NCBI RefSeq assembly: GCF_004214935.1
Contig: NZ_SFCC01000023.1
Coordinates: forward strand, 49,689 to 113,688
Direction: 5' to 3'
Source: Amycolatopsis suaedae
GTDB lineage: Bacteria; Actinomycetota; Actinomycetes; Mycobacteriales; Pseudonocardiaceae
DNA: 64,000 bases
The notes beneath the pieces are model-generated. The model was not told the DNA's origin. It saw only the letters and a program-made list of their open reading frames with translations, and searched no databases. Positions within the stretch are counted from its first letter, which is position 1, and each line of letters opens with the position of its first letter. This document shows positions 51,738 through 59,640 of this stretch, one piece after another. The position numbers and the translations under genes were made by a program.

Positions 51738-52550
51738 GTGACCGAGCTGACGCGGCCGAACGAACTCGACGATCTCGTGGTGCGGATGTCCGGTGTCGGG
51801 GTCCGACGCGGGCAGAACCACCTGCTCGCAGACCTCGACTGGGCGGTTGAACTGGACGAACGCTGGGTGGTGCTCGGGGCCAACGGGGCAGGCAAGACCA
51901 CCCTGCTTCGGCTGGCCGCGGCCGAGCTGTACCCGACGACGGGCGAGGTGGATCTTCTCGGCGACCGGCTCGGCAAGGTCAACATCTTCGACCTGCGCCC
52001 CCGCATCGGCTTCACCTCCGCCGCGCTGGCCGGCCGGATCCCGGGCGAGGAGCTGGTGCGTGACGTCGTCGTTAGCGCGGGCTACGCGGTGCTCGGCCGC
52101 TGGCGCGAGGTCTACGACACGCTGGACACCGAGCGGGCCGAGGAACTGCTCGGCGCGATGGGTATCAAGCACCTGGCCGAGCGCACGTTCGGCACGCTGT
52201 CCGAGGGCGAGCGCAAGCGGGCGCTGATCGCACGGTCGCTGATGACCGACCCGGAGATGCTGCTGCTCGACGAGCCAGCGGCGGGCCTGGACCTCGGCGG
52301 GCGGGAGGACCTCGTCGCCAGGCTGTCCGAGCTGGCGATGGACCCCGACGCCCCGGCCATGGTGCTGGTCACCCACCACGTCGAGGAGATCCCGCCCGGC
52401 TTCACCCACGCGCTGCTGCTGCGCGAGGGCCGGGCGGTGGCGTCCGGGCTGATGGACGACGTGCTGACCAGCGAGAACCTTTCCGCCACGTTCGCGCAGG
52501 ACCTGCTGCTGGAGCGGTGGGGCGACCGGTTCGTCGCGCGTCGCAGGTGA
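51738..52550 (+). CDS. ABC ATPase without a membrane partner
   Basis: GTG 51738 gives 270 aa. Walker A is GANGAGKTTLL, Walker B MLLLDEPAAGLDLGG, and the switch His is in VLVTHHVEEIPPGFTHALLL. The signature reads LSEGERKRALIA in place of the common LSGGQ. This form (with YLGRW-like GYAVLGRWREVYDTLD) is known from ModF-like ATPases and their actinobacterial relatives. No permease or binding protein gene is adjacent. It may act as a non-transport ATPase or join a permease encoded elsewhere. Confidence 0.85.
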   Translation: MTELTRPNELDDLVVRMSGVGVRRGQNHLLADLDWAVELDERWVVLGANGAGKTTLLRLAAAELYPTTGEVDLLGDRLGKVNIFDLRPRIGFTSAALAGRIPGEELVRDVVVSAGYAVLGRWREVYDTLDTERAEELLGAMGIKHLAERTFGTLSEGERKRALIARSLMTDPEMLLLDEPAAGLDLGGREDLVARLSELAMDPDAPAMVLVTHHVEEIPPGFTHALLLREGRAVASGLMDDVLTSENLSATFAQDLLLERWGDRFVARRR

Positions 52551-52607
52551 GGCTGCTTCTTACTTACGGGTAACCTGCTGGACACCGATGAGTTGGAGGA
52601 GGATCGC

Positions 52608-53387
52608 GTGGGAGAGTTCGTCAGCCTCGAGGTCGACGGCGGCGTCGGCACCATCCGGCTGGACCGGCCCCCGGTCAACGCCCTGAACAACCAGGTCCAG
52701 AGCGAACTGGCGGACGCGGCCAGGGAGGCGACCGACCGCGACGACGTCCGCGCGGTGATCATCTACGGCGGCGAGAAGACGTTCGCGGGCGGCGCCGACA
52801 TCAAGGAGATGGCCACCCGGTCCTACGCGGAGATGCTCCGCTTCGGCACGGCGCTGACCAACTCGCTCAGCCTGCTGGCAGGCATCCCGAAGCCCACGGT
52901 CGCGGCCATCACCGGCTACGCGCTGGGCGGCGGCCTCGAACTGGCCCTCACCGCCGACCGCAGGGTCGCGGGCGACAACGTCAAGGTGGGCCAGCCGGAG
53001 ATCCAGCTCGGCATCATTCCCGGCGCGGGCGGGACGCAGCGGCTGGCGCGGCTGATCGGCCCGAGCAAGGCGAAGGACCTCGTCTACACCGGACGGTTCG
53101 TCAAGGCCGACGAGGCGCTGGCACTGGGCATCCTCGACGAGGTGGTGGCACCCGACGACGTGTACTCGGCCGCGCACAAGTGGGCCGCGCAGTTCGCCAA
53201 CGGCCCGGCCGTCGCACTCCGCGCCGCGAAGGCGGCCATCGACGGTGGCCTCGACCTCGACCTCGCCAACGGCCTCAAGCTGGAGACCCAGCTGTTCACC
53301 GGGCTCTGGGCCACCGAGGACCAGCGCAGCGGCATGCGGTCGTTCATCGAGAACGGCCCCGGCAAGGCCACCTTCGAGGGGAAGTGA
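52608..53387 (+). CDS. Enoyl-CoA hydratase/isomerase-family protein
   Basis: GTG 52608 follows GGAGGAGG and gives 259 aa. The crotonase fold is shown by IRLDRPPVNALNNQVQSEL, FAGGADIKEMA (oxyanion hole) and GYALGGGLELALTADRRVA. IIPGAGGTQRLARLIG carries the region of the second catalytic Glu (QLGIIPGAGG). It hydrates trans-2-enoyl-CoA in beta-oxidation or related acyl-CoA pathways. The methyltransferase gene overlaps its stop by 4 nt, so the two are co-translated. Confidence 0.92.
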   Translation: MGEFVSLEVDGGVGTIRLDRPPVNALNNQVQSELADAAREATDRDDVRAVIIYGGEKTFAGGADIKEMATRSYAEMLRFGTALTNSLSLLAGIPKPTVAAITGYALGGGLELALTADRRVAGDNVKVGQPEIQLGIIPGAGGTQRLARLIGPSKAKDLVYTGRFVKADEALALGILDEVVAPDDVYSAAHKWAAQFANGPAVALRAAKAAIDGGLDLDLANGLKLETQLFTGLWATEDQRSGMRSFIENGPGKATFEGK

Positions 53388-54349
53388 GCGACGTGGCGGA
53401 CCCCGCTCCGCACCCCCACCCCACCGCCGACGAGGTGCGTGCGGCGTTCGACGACCCCAAGCTCGCCAACGTCCTCTACCACGACTGGGAGGCGGGCACC
53501 TACGACGAGAAGTGGTCGATCTCCTACGACGAGCGCTGCATCTCCTACGCCACCGACGTGTTCAACGCCGTCGCGGGGGACACCGAGCAGCCGTACCCGA
53601 CGGCCATGGAACTGGGCAGCGGCACCGGCTTCTTCCTGCTGAACCTGATGCAGGGCGGCGTGATCAAGAAGGGCTCGGTCACCGACCTGTCGCCGGGCAT
53701 GGTCCAGGTCGCGCTGCGCAACGCCGAGCAGCTCGGGCTCGACGTGGACGGCAGGGTCGCCGACGCGGAGCGCATCCCGTACCCGGACAACAGCTTCGAC
53801 CTCGTCGTCGGGCACGCCGTGCTGCACCACATCCCGGACGTGCGGGCCGCGTTCGGCGAGGTGCTGCGGGTGCTCAAGCCGGGCGGGCGGTTCGTCTTCG
53901 CCGGCGAGCCGACGAAGATCGGCGACTTCTACGCCCGCAGGCTTGGGCAGCTCACCTGGTGGCTGACCACCAACGTCACCAAGCTGCCCGCGTTGCGTGC
54001 GTGGCGGCGGCCGCAGGCGGAACTGGACGAGTCGTCGCGGGCGGCGGCGCTGGAGGCCGTCGTCGACCTGCACACCTTCGACCCGTCCGAGCTGGAACGC
54101 ACCGCACGTGCCGCGGGCGCGACCGGTGTCAAGGCGGTGACCGAGGAGTTCGCCGCGGCCCTGGCCGGCTGGCCGATCCGTACGTTCGAGGCCGCGGTAC
54201 CGCAGGAGAAGCTGACCGTGCGCTGGCGCCTGTTCGCCTACCACCTCTGGCTGCGACTGTCCGCTGTGGACCGCAAGCTGCTGGCCAGGATCCTGCCAAG
54301 GGAGCTGTTCTACAACGTCATGATCACCGGGACGAAGCCGGGACAGTAG
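53384..54349 (+). CDS. Class I SAM-dependent methyltransferase
   Basis: GTG 53384 overlaps the hydratase stop and gives 321 aa. The SAM motif AMELGSGTGFFLLNLMQGG, motif SVTDLSPGMVQVALRNAEQL and motif NSFDLVVGHAVLHHIPDV mark a type 11-like methyltransferase. The C-terminal 110 residues probably form the substrate part. The substrate is unknown; coupling to the hydratase hints at an acyl-CoA or lipid metabolite. The TAG stop overlaps the left edge of a MITE-like element, so the present C-terminus may have been set by that insertion. Confidence 0.9.
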   Translation: MSDVADPAPHPHPTADEVRAAFDDPKLANVLYHDWEAGTYDEKWSISYDERCISYATDVFNAVAGDTEQPYPTAMELGSGTGFFLLNLMQGGVIKKGSVTDLSPGMVQVALRNAEQLGLDVDGRVADAERIPYPDNSFDLVVGHAVLHHIPDVRAAFGEVLRVLKPGGRFVFAGEPTKIGDFYARRLGQLTWWLTTNVTKLPALRAWRRPQAELDESSRAAALEAVVDLHTFDPSELERTARAAGATGVKAVTEEFAAALAGWPIRTFEAAVPQEKLTVRWRLFAYHLWLRLSAVDRKLLARILPRELFYNVMITGTKPGQ

Positions 54350-54511
54350 TGTCGTGAGTCAGGAGTTGCTGCGCGGATCGGCGGATCCAGGTTTCCGCCG
54401 GCAAGGCGCCGGATCGCCCTCGTACTGGACCGTACTCGGGCGGTCCGGCAACGCCGTCGGCGGGAAGCTGGGCCGTCGAGGCGCACAGCGTATTTCTGAC
54501 TCAGGACACTA
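54347..54511. mobile_element. MITE-like 161-bp element flanked by TA
   Basis: Terminal inverted repeats GTGTCGTGAGTCAG (54349-54362) and CTGACTCAGGACAC (54496-54509) match with one mismatch. Each is bordered by TA (54347-54348 and 54510-54511). The interior is itself a long imperfect hairpin: CCAGGTTTCCGCCGG.. near 54390 can pair with ..GGCGGGAAGCTGG near 54470. No ORF is present. TA duplication and short inverted ends are known for IS630/mariner-type MITEs. Its left TA gives the stop codon of the upstream gene. Its right end (CTCAGGACAC) gives the ribosome-site-like AGGA of the downstream gene. Confidence 0.8.
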
Positions 54512-54514
54512 ACG

Positions 54515-55708
54515 GTGCCGTACGCCTTCACCGCGGTCGACGTCGCGTTCCTTCGTTCGGCGGTGGGGCAGGCCGCGGTGGCGGCGTGCGCGGAACTGCC
54601 GCTGACCCCGGCGAGCCGGATCGCCGACGTGACGGCCGCGCGTTCCGCGGCGGGCGAGCGGTTCGCCGCGGTGCTGGAAACGGTGCTGCTGCGCCGCAAA
54701 GCCGAGTCCAAACTGGACTCGGCGGGTGGCTGGCTGTTCACCGGCGACGCGTTGCAGCAGGCCAGTGCGACGGCGGTGGCGCGGCACCGCGCGGCCCGGC
54801 TGGCCGGGCGGGACGTGCACGACGTCACCTGCTCGGTGGGCGCCGACCTGGTCGAGCTGGCCGCCGTGGCGGCGCGGTGCGCCGGATCGGACCTCGACCC
54901 GGTGCGGCTTGCCATGGCGGCCCACAACTGCGCCGAGGCCGGCGTCGCGCCGGCCCTGGTGCGGGCCGACGCCCTGGCCCCGGTCAGCAGGGACACGGTG
55001 GTCGTCGCGGACCCGGCCCGCCGCGACTCGGCGGGCAGGCGGACCTGGCGGCCTGCCGACTTCGCGCCCCCGCTGGACGGTCTCGCGGAGGCCTACGCGG
55101 GCCGTCCGCTGGCCGTGAAGTGTGCACCCGGCCTGGACTTCCGGGAGACGGCGCCGTGGGCCGACGAGGTCGAGCTGGTCTCGCTGGACGGGCAGGTGCG
55201 GGAGGCGTGCCTGTGGACCGGTGAGCTGGCCACCGCGCGCCGCCGGGCCAGCGTGCTGCGTTCCGGCGGCACCGGGTGGACACTCACCGACGCCGAGCCC
55301 GACGACGTGCCGGTCGCAGACGTGGGGCAGTGGATCGTCGATCCGGACGGCGCCGTCGTGCGTGCCGGCCTGGTGCGGCACTACGGCGCGCGCCACGGGC
55401 TGTGGCAGCTCGACGAGCGGATCGCCTACCTGACCGGGGACACGCCACCGCCCGGTGTGCGGGCGTTCCGCGTGCTCGACCACGGCCCGTACCGGGAGAA
55501 GTCGCTGCGGGCGACGCTGCGGGCACACGACGTCGGCAGCCTGGAGATCCTGGTGCGCGGCGTCGACGTCGACCCGGACGCGTTGCGCAGGCGGCTCAAG
55601 CCGCGGGGCGCGACGCCGGCGACCGTCGTGCTGACCAGGGTGGGCCGCTCGCCCATGGCCTACCTCTGTCGAGCCGAACTGAAGGATTACTTCAGCACGT
55701 CGATCTAA
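54515..55708 (+). CDS. Class I methyltransferase with C-terminal THUMP-like domain
   Basis: GTG 54515 gives 397 aa and lies 4 nt after the MITE-like element. The N-terminal half is helical, then DVTCSVGADLVELAAVAARC and GSDLDPVRLAMAAHNC form the SAM-binding core, followed by VVVADPARRDSAGRR. The C-terminal part (YREKSLRATLRAHDVGSLEI, VVLTRVGRSPMAYLC) matches the THUMP-like RNA-binding domain of this actinobacterial family. An RNA methylation role is inferred. The original promoter and ribosome site must have been displaced or replaced by the inserted element. Confidence 0.87.
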   Translation: MPYAFTAVDVAFLRSAVGQAAVAACAELPLTPASRIADVTAARSAAGERFAAVLETVLLRRKAESKLDSAGGWLFTGDALQQASATAVARHRAARLAGRDVHDVTCSVGADLVELAAVAARCAGSDLDPVRLAMAAHNCAEAGVAPALVRADALAPVSRDTVVVADPARRDSAGRRTWRPADFAPPLDGLAEAYAGRPLAVKCAPGLDFRETAPWADEVELVSLDGQVREACLWTGELATARRRASVLRSGGTGWTLTDAEPDDVPVADVGQWIVDPDGAVVRAGLVRHYGARHGLWQLDERIAYLTGDTPPPGVRAFRVLDHGPYREKSLRATLRAHDVGSLEILVRGVDVDPDALRRRLKPRGATPATVVLTRVGRSPMAYLCRAELKDYFSTSI

Positions 55709-55774
55709 TGTCGGCCCCCTTCGCCGGTGGAAGGGGGTGATCCGCATGTCCGCCAGGGACTGGTGATGAGACCC

Positions 55775-55808
55775 GGCCTGGTCAGCGCCTACTGGGGGTG
55801 ACCAGGCC
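55775..55808. terminator. Bidirectional terminator at the response regulator 3' end
   Basis: GGCCTGGTCA (55775-55784) and TGACCAGGCC (55799-55808) pair perfectly over 10 bp with a 14-nt loop. The right arm and loop encode the last codons and stop of the response regulator. The hairpin also follows the THUMP-like methyltransferase gene. Confidence 0.75.
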
Positions 55809-56447
55809 GGCTTCATAGGCGGCGATCACCAGCTGGGCCCGGTCCCGCGCGTGCAGCTTGGCCAGCAGCCTGCCGATGTGGGTCTTCACCGTGGCCGGGC
55901 TCAGGTGCAGCTGCTCGGCCAGTTCGGCGTTGGACAGCCCGCGGGCGATCAGCGTGAGCACCTCGCGTTCGCGTTCGGTGACGCCCGCCAGGTCGGCGGC
56001 AGGGCGGTTCGCCGGTTCGGGACGGCTGGCGAACTCCTCGATCAGCCTGCGGGTGATCCTCGGCGACAGCAGCGCCTCGCCGCCCGCGACGACCTCGACG
56101 GCGGCGAGCAGCTCGCGGGGCGGGGTGTCCTTGAGCAGGAACCCGCTGGCACCGGCCCGCAGTGCCGAGTAGACGTAGGAGTCGAGGTCGAACGTGGTGA
56201 GGATGAGGACCCGCACGCCCGCCGTCGCCGGGTCGCCGCAGATGCGCCGGGTGGCCTCGATGCCGTCCATCTCGGGCATGCGCACGTCCATCAGCACCAG
56301 GTCCGGGGACAGCGTGCCGGCGAGCTCGACGGCCTCGGCGCCGGTGGCGGCCTCGCCGACCACCGTCAGCCCGGGCGCGCTGTCGACGAGCATGCGGAAG
56401 CTGCCGCGCAGGAGGGCCTGGTCGTCGGCCACCAGAACTCGGATCAC
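55782..56447 (-). CDS. NarL/LuxR-type response regulator without adjacent kinase
   Basis: GTG 56447 gives 221 aa. The receiver domain has VLVADDQALLRGSFRML, the phosphorylated Asp in LVLMDVRMPEMDG and Lys in GFLLKDTPPREL. The LuxR helix-turn-helix is LSNAELAEQLHLSPATVKTH followed by IGRLLAKLHARDR. It should bind DNA after phosphorylation by a histidine kinase, but none is encoded next to it. The divergent copC gene starts 17 nt away, so the promoters overlap and copC may be controlled by it. Confidence 0.93.
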   Translation of the reverse strand: MIRVLVADDQALLRGSFRMLVDSAPGLTVVGEAATGAEAVELAGTLSPDLVLMDVRMPEMDGIEATRRICGDPATAGVRVLILTTFDLDSYVYSALRAGASGFLLKDTPPRELLAAVEVVAGGEALLSPRITRRLIEEFASRPEPANRPAADLAGVTEREREVLTLIARGLSNAELAEQLHLSPATVKTHIGRLLAKLHARDRAQLVIAAYEAGLVTPSRR

Positions 56448-56464
56448 GCCGGTATTGTGCCCGC

Positions 56465-57016
56465 ATGAGGCGGATCGTGGCGGCACTCGCACTCGGTTTC
56501 CTCGCGTTGCCGGCGCTGGCCGGCACCGCGGCGGCACACACCACCCTGGCAGGCAGCGATCCCGCCGAGGGCGCGGCGCTCGACAAGGCACCCACGCAGC
56601 TCAAGCTCAAGTTCAGCGGACAGGTCCAGTCCGGCGGGGCGTCGATCACCGTCACCGGGCCGGACGGCTCGGCCTGGCAGGTCGGCGAGCTCGGCTTCGC
56701 CGGGACCGAGGTGATCGCGCCGGTCACGCCGAGCGGCCCGGCCGGGCTGTACCAGGCGAAGTACGTGGTCACGGCCGCCGATGGGCACGAGGTGGACGGC
56801 ATCATCCGGTTCACCCTGACGGTCCCGGCGGCCGCTCCGGTCCCGGCTCCGGCGAGCGCCCCCGCCACACCGCCACCGCCGCCCAGCCCGGCCCCGGCGG
56901 CGCAGGCGCCCGCCACCGACACTGGGTCACCGGCCTGGCCGTGGATCGTCGGCGGCGTCGCGCTCGTCGTGGTGGCCGTGGTCGTCGCCCTGCGGCTGCT
57001 CAGGCGTCGCGGTTAG
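56465..57016 (+). CDS. CopC-domain copper-binding protein, membrane-anchored
   Basis: ATG 56465 gives 183 aa. A signal peptide ends at AGTAAA, leaving HTTLAGSDPAEGA, where the new N-terminal His is the usual copper ligand. A later VTAADGHEVDG supplies the second His and Asp. A Pro/Ala-rich linker and one C-terminal membrane helix (WPWIVGGVALVVVAVVVALR) anchor it outside the cell. It probably binds Cu(II) and may hand it to a CopD-type importer, which is not in the window. The 3' end overlaps the convergent XRE gene by 4 nt. Confidence 0.92.
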   Translation: MRRIVAALALGFLALPALAGTAAAHTTLAGSDPAEGAALDKAPTQLKLKFSGQVQSGGASITVTGPDGSAWQVGELGFAGTEVIAPVTPSGPAGLYQAKYVVTAADGHEVDGIIRFTLTVPAAAPVPAPASAPATPPPPPSPAPAAQAPATDTGSPAWPWIVGGVALVVVAVVVALRLLRRRG

Positions 57017-57588
57017 CTCTTCGTCCTGGCGCGGATGTGCATCTGCTCGCCCTGCTTGCCGAACAGGCTGAGGATCTCGACCGGCTGGTCGTCGGCGGGC
57101 CCGAACCAGTGCGGGGTGCGGGTGTCGAACTCGGCGGCCTCGCCCTGCCGCAGCACGACGTCGTGCTCGCCCAGGACCAGCCGCAGCCGTCCGGACAACA
57201 CGTACATCCACTCGTAGCCCTCGTGTACCCGCGGGTCGGGCTCGCCGCGCGGCGGGATGACCATCTTGTACGCCTGCAGCCTGCCCGGCTGGGCGGTCAG
57301 CGGCAGGATCGTCATTCCGTTGCGCCGCAACGGTTTCACTCGTACCCGGGGATCGCCGACCGGCGGCGCGTCGATCAGCTCGTCGAGCGGGACGCCGAAG
57401 GCCTGCGCGATCGGCAGCAGCAGCTCCAGGCTGGGTTTGCGCTGACCGGACTCCAGCCGGGACAGCGTGCTCTTCGAGATCCCGGTGGCCTCGGACAGCT
57501 CGGTCAGGGTCATCTTGCCGTGGCGGTCGCGGATGTGCCGCAGCCGCGGGCCGACGCCGTCGAGTACCTCGCGCAGCGATGTGGGCAT
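57013..57588 (-). CDS. XRE-family regulator with C-terminal cupin
   Basis: ATG 57588 gives 191 aa. The N-terminal helix-turn-helix is MTLTELSEATGISKSTLSRL then ESGQRKPSLELLLPIAQAFG. The C-terminal cupin is marked by VHEGYEWMYVLSGRLRLVLG and HWFGPADDQPVEIL. Such HTH-cupin proteins bind a small ligand in the barrel and repress local genes. The divergent reductase-like gene starts 82 nt away and is a plausible target. Confidence 0.92.
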   Translation of the reverse strand: MPTSLREVLDGVGPRLRHIRDRHGKMTLTELSEATGISKSTLSRLESGQRKPSLELLLPIAQAFGVPLDELIDAPPVGDPRVRVKPLRRNGMTILPLTAQPGRLQAYKMVIPPRGEPDPRVHEGYEWMYVLSGRLRLVLGEHDVVLRQGEAAEFDTRTPHWFGPADDQPVEILSLFGKQGEQMHIRARTKS

Positions 57589-57670
57589 ACGTCCATTCCA
57601 CTTTCGGCAACACGGGTTGTCAAATGCGGGAACCGCGATGAGTTGCCCGCCGTGTGCCGGTCTGTCCCGT

Positions 57671-58228
57671 ATGCGCAAACTCTTCCTTTCGATTCAGGTG
57701 ACCCTCGACGGCTACGCGTGCGGCCCGGGCGGCGAGCTGGACTGGAGCGACACCGGCGACGTCGAGCTGGAGCGGTACTTCAGCGAGATGCTGACGACCA
57801 TCGACGGCATGTTCTTCGGCCGGAGGGCCTATCAGGAGCTGGCCGGGTTCTGGCCGCGCGCCGGGAGCGAGCCGGGTGAGCTCGCCGTGCAGGCCGGGCC
57901 GATGAACAAGCTGCCGAAGTACGTCGTGTCCGGCGATCCGGGGCTGGCACTGGACTGGACGCCGGCGGTCAGGGTCGGCGACGACCTGGCCGCCGAGGTG
58001 GCCGGGCTGAAGCGGCAGCCAGGGCGCGATCTCGCGGTGTTCGCCGGCCCGTCGACCACCGCGCGGTTCGTCGAACTCGGGCTGGTCGACGAGATCCGGC
58101 TGATCGTGTTCCCGGTGGTGCTCGGCGACGGCCGTCCGCCGCTGCCGCCCGGCGTGAGGCTGTCACTGGTGGATTCGACGACGTTCGCGAAGTCCGGCGT
58201 GGTCATCCTGCGTTACGTGCCCGCTTGA
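57671..58228 (+). CDS. Dihydrofolate-reductase-like protein (RibD C-terminal domain)
   Basis: ATG 57671 gives 185 aa. LFLSIQVTLDGYACGPGGEL, FFGRRAYQELAGFWP and DLAVFAGPSTTARFVELGLVDE with IRLIVFPVVLGDGRPPLP match the stand-alone RibD-C/YyaP family. The fold is that of NADPH-dependent reductases, but substrates of the stand-alone members are unknown. The last 26 bases overlap the convergent NlpC-like gene. It is divergent from the XRE-cupin regulator. Confidence 0.9.
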   Translation: MRKLFLSIQVTLDGYACGPGGELDWSDTGDVELERYFSEMLTTIDGMFFGRRAYQELAGFWPRAGSEPGELAVQAGPMNKLPKYVVSGDPGLALDWTPAVRVGDDLAAEVAGLKRQPGRDLAVFAGPSTTARFVELGLVDEIRLIVFPVVLGDGRPPLPPGVRLSLVDSTTFAKSGVVILRYVPA

Positions 58229-58607
58229 TCCCGACCAGGACGCGGTAGCGGGGCCGGGCGGCGAACTCCGCCAGGCTCCAGACCGCCGGCCGCCCGACCT
58301 CGGCACACAGGTGCAGCACCTGGTCCGGGCCTGCCCAGACCCCCACGTGTGCGCCGAACGCGCGGTCGTCGGCGTTGAACAGCAGCAGGTCCAGCGGTCG
58401 CGGGGTGCTCACCCGCACGGTGTGGACGGTGTCGGCCCACAGCTCGCTCGACCGCACCGGCGGCACGGTGAGCCCGTGGTGGGCGAGTACGGCGTAGGCG
58501 TAGAGCTGGCAGTTGGCGCCGCCCGCGAGCCCGCGTGCCGAGCCAGGATGACGTGCGCCGGCGTAGCGGACGTCGTGGAACTCCGGCGGCAGGCTGAACT
58601 CCGGCAC
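58203..58607 (-). CDS. Small NlpC/P60-like protein
   Basis: The 134-aa protein has ANCQLYAYAVLAHHGL, with the Cys in the place of the NlpC/P60 nucleophile, and FGAHVGVWAGPDQVLHLC, with the His of the dyad. No signal peptide or membrane segment is seen, so it is probably cytoplasmic and may not act on the cell wall. A cysteine peptidase or amidase fold is likely; the function is unknown. The upstream membrane protein gene ends 5 nt before it on the same strand, so the two are probably co-transcribed. Confidence 0.68.
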   Translation of the reverse strand: MPEFSLPPEFHDVRYAGARHPGSARGLAGGANCQLYAYAVLAHHGLTVPPVRSSELWADTVHTVRVSTPRPLDLLLFNADDRAFGAHVGVWAGPDQVLHLCAEVGRPAVWSLAEFAARPRYRVLVGIKRARNAG

Positions 58608-58611
58608 CCGG

Positions 58612-59613
58612 TCAGGTTGCCATCCGGGCCCGGCGGTAGGCGAACAGGATCAATCCGAGCACGGCCAGCAGCGTGATGGCGTTCGACGTGTACTTCAGCA
58701 CCGCCGACTCGTCGGCGGGCAGGGCGAACGCGACGAGTGCGTACACCAGCAGGGCGGGGCTCGCCGCCGCGAGGACGTGCGCGGACGACCAGCCGGGCCG
58801 CAGCGACCAGTGGAGCAGGAGGGCGCCGAGCGCGGCCAGCACCACGACCGACAACGTGACACCGGGCCAGGCCCAGCCGCCGGGGCCGGGCTCACGCAGC
58901 AGGATGTGCCCGAGCAGGCCGATGGCCGTGGCGCAGGCGACGATGACCGGTTTCGGCGCCCGGCCGTCCGGCGCGGCCGTCAGCCTGGTGGTGAGCAGAC
59001 CGGCGGCGCCGAGCAGGACGACCGCGGCCGCGGTGGCGAGCAGTTGCCAGGCGGTGGCGTGGAAACCGGGCTTGATGACCAGCTCGTACAGGTAGTACGC
59101 GGCCCCGGCGAGGTAGAGCACGGTGACGACGGTGAGCCCGGCGCGGCCCAGCCACGGTTCGTCCGCCCGGTCCGGCACGCACGCCTCGACGACGGCGATC
59201 GGGGCCGCGAAGCTCACCACCATGTGGCCACCGACGAACACCAGCAGCTGGCTGACGTCGAGGCCGAGGCCCGGCACGAAGGTCGGCAGTTCCTGCCAGT
59301 ACGGGCCACCGCCGAAGGCCGAGTGGTTGAACAGCATCTGGTCGATGAGGCCGGCCTGGATCAGCCCGAACGCCGCGCCGAGCGCGAGGATCGTCGGCCA
59401 GCCCCGGCCCGTGCGCCGGGTGATCTCCCGGATCAGCAGCGCGGCCGTGCCGTACAGCGGGGCGGTCAGCAGCAGGCCGAGTAGTGCCTTGAGGGGATCG
59501 GTGATCGGCCCCTGGTACTGGCTCAGCAGCTCGGCGCAGAACGGGGCCAGCAGGAAGAGTCCGGCCACGGGTGCCAGGCGGGTCACCCGGCGGGTTGCCG
59601 TCAGTTCGCTCAC
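58612..59613 (-). CDS. Multi-pass integral membrane protein of unknown function
   Basis: GTG 59613 gives 333 aa with about nine hydrophobic helices and few soluble parts. A conserved-looking amphipathic segment, NHSAFGGGPYWQELPTFVPG, lies in a loop near residue 100. I do not recognise a transporter or enzyme family. It follows the MFS gene by 27 nt on the same strand and precedes the NlpC-like gene by 5 nt, so all three may be one transcript. Confidence 0.65.
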   Translation of the reverse strand: MSELTATRRVTRLAPVAGLFLLAPFCAELLSQYQGPITDPLKALLGLLLTAPLYGTAALLIREITRRTGRGWPTILALGAAFGLIQAGLIDQMLFNHSAFGGGPYWQELPTFVPGLGLDVSQLLVFVGGHMVVSFAAPIAVVEACVPDRADEPWLGRAGLTVVTVLYLAGAAYYLYELVIKPGFHATAWQLLATAAAVVLLGAAGLLTTRLTAAPDGRAPKPVIVACATAIGLLGHILLREPGPGGWAWPGVTLSVVVLAALGALLLHWSLRPGWSSAHVLAAASPALLVYALVAFALPADESAVLKYTSNAITLLAVLGLILFAYRRARMAT

Positions 59614-59640
59614 GCCCCCGGATACCCGCCGCTCTGTCGA

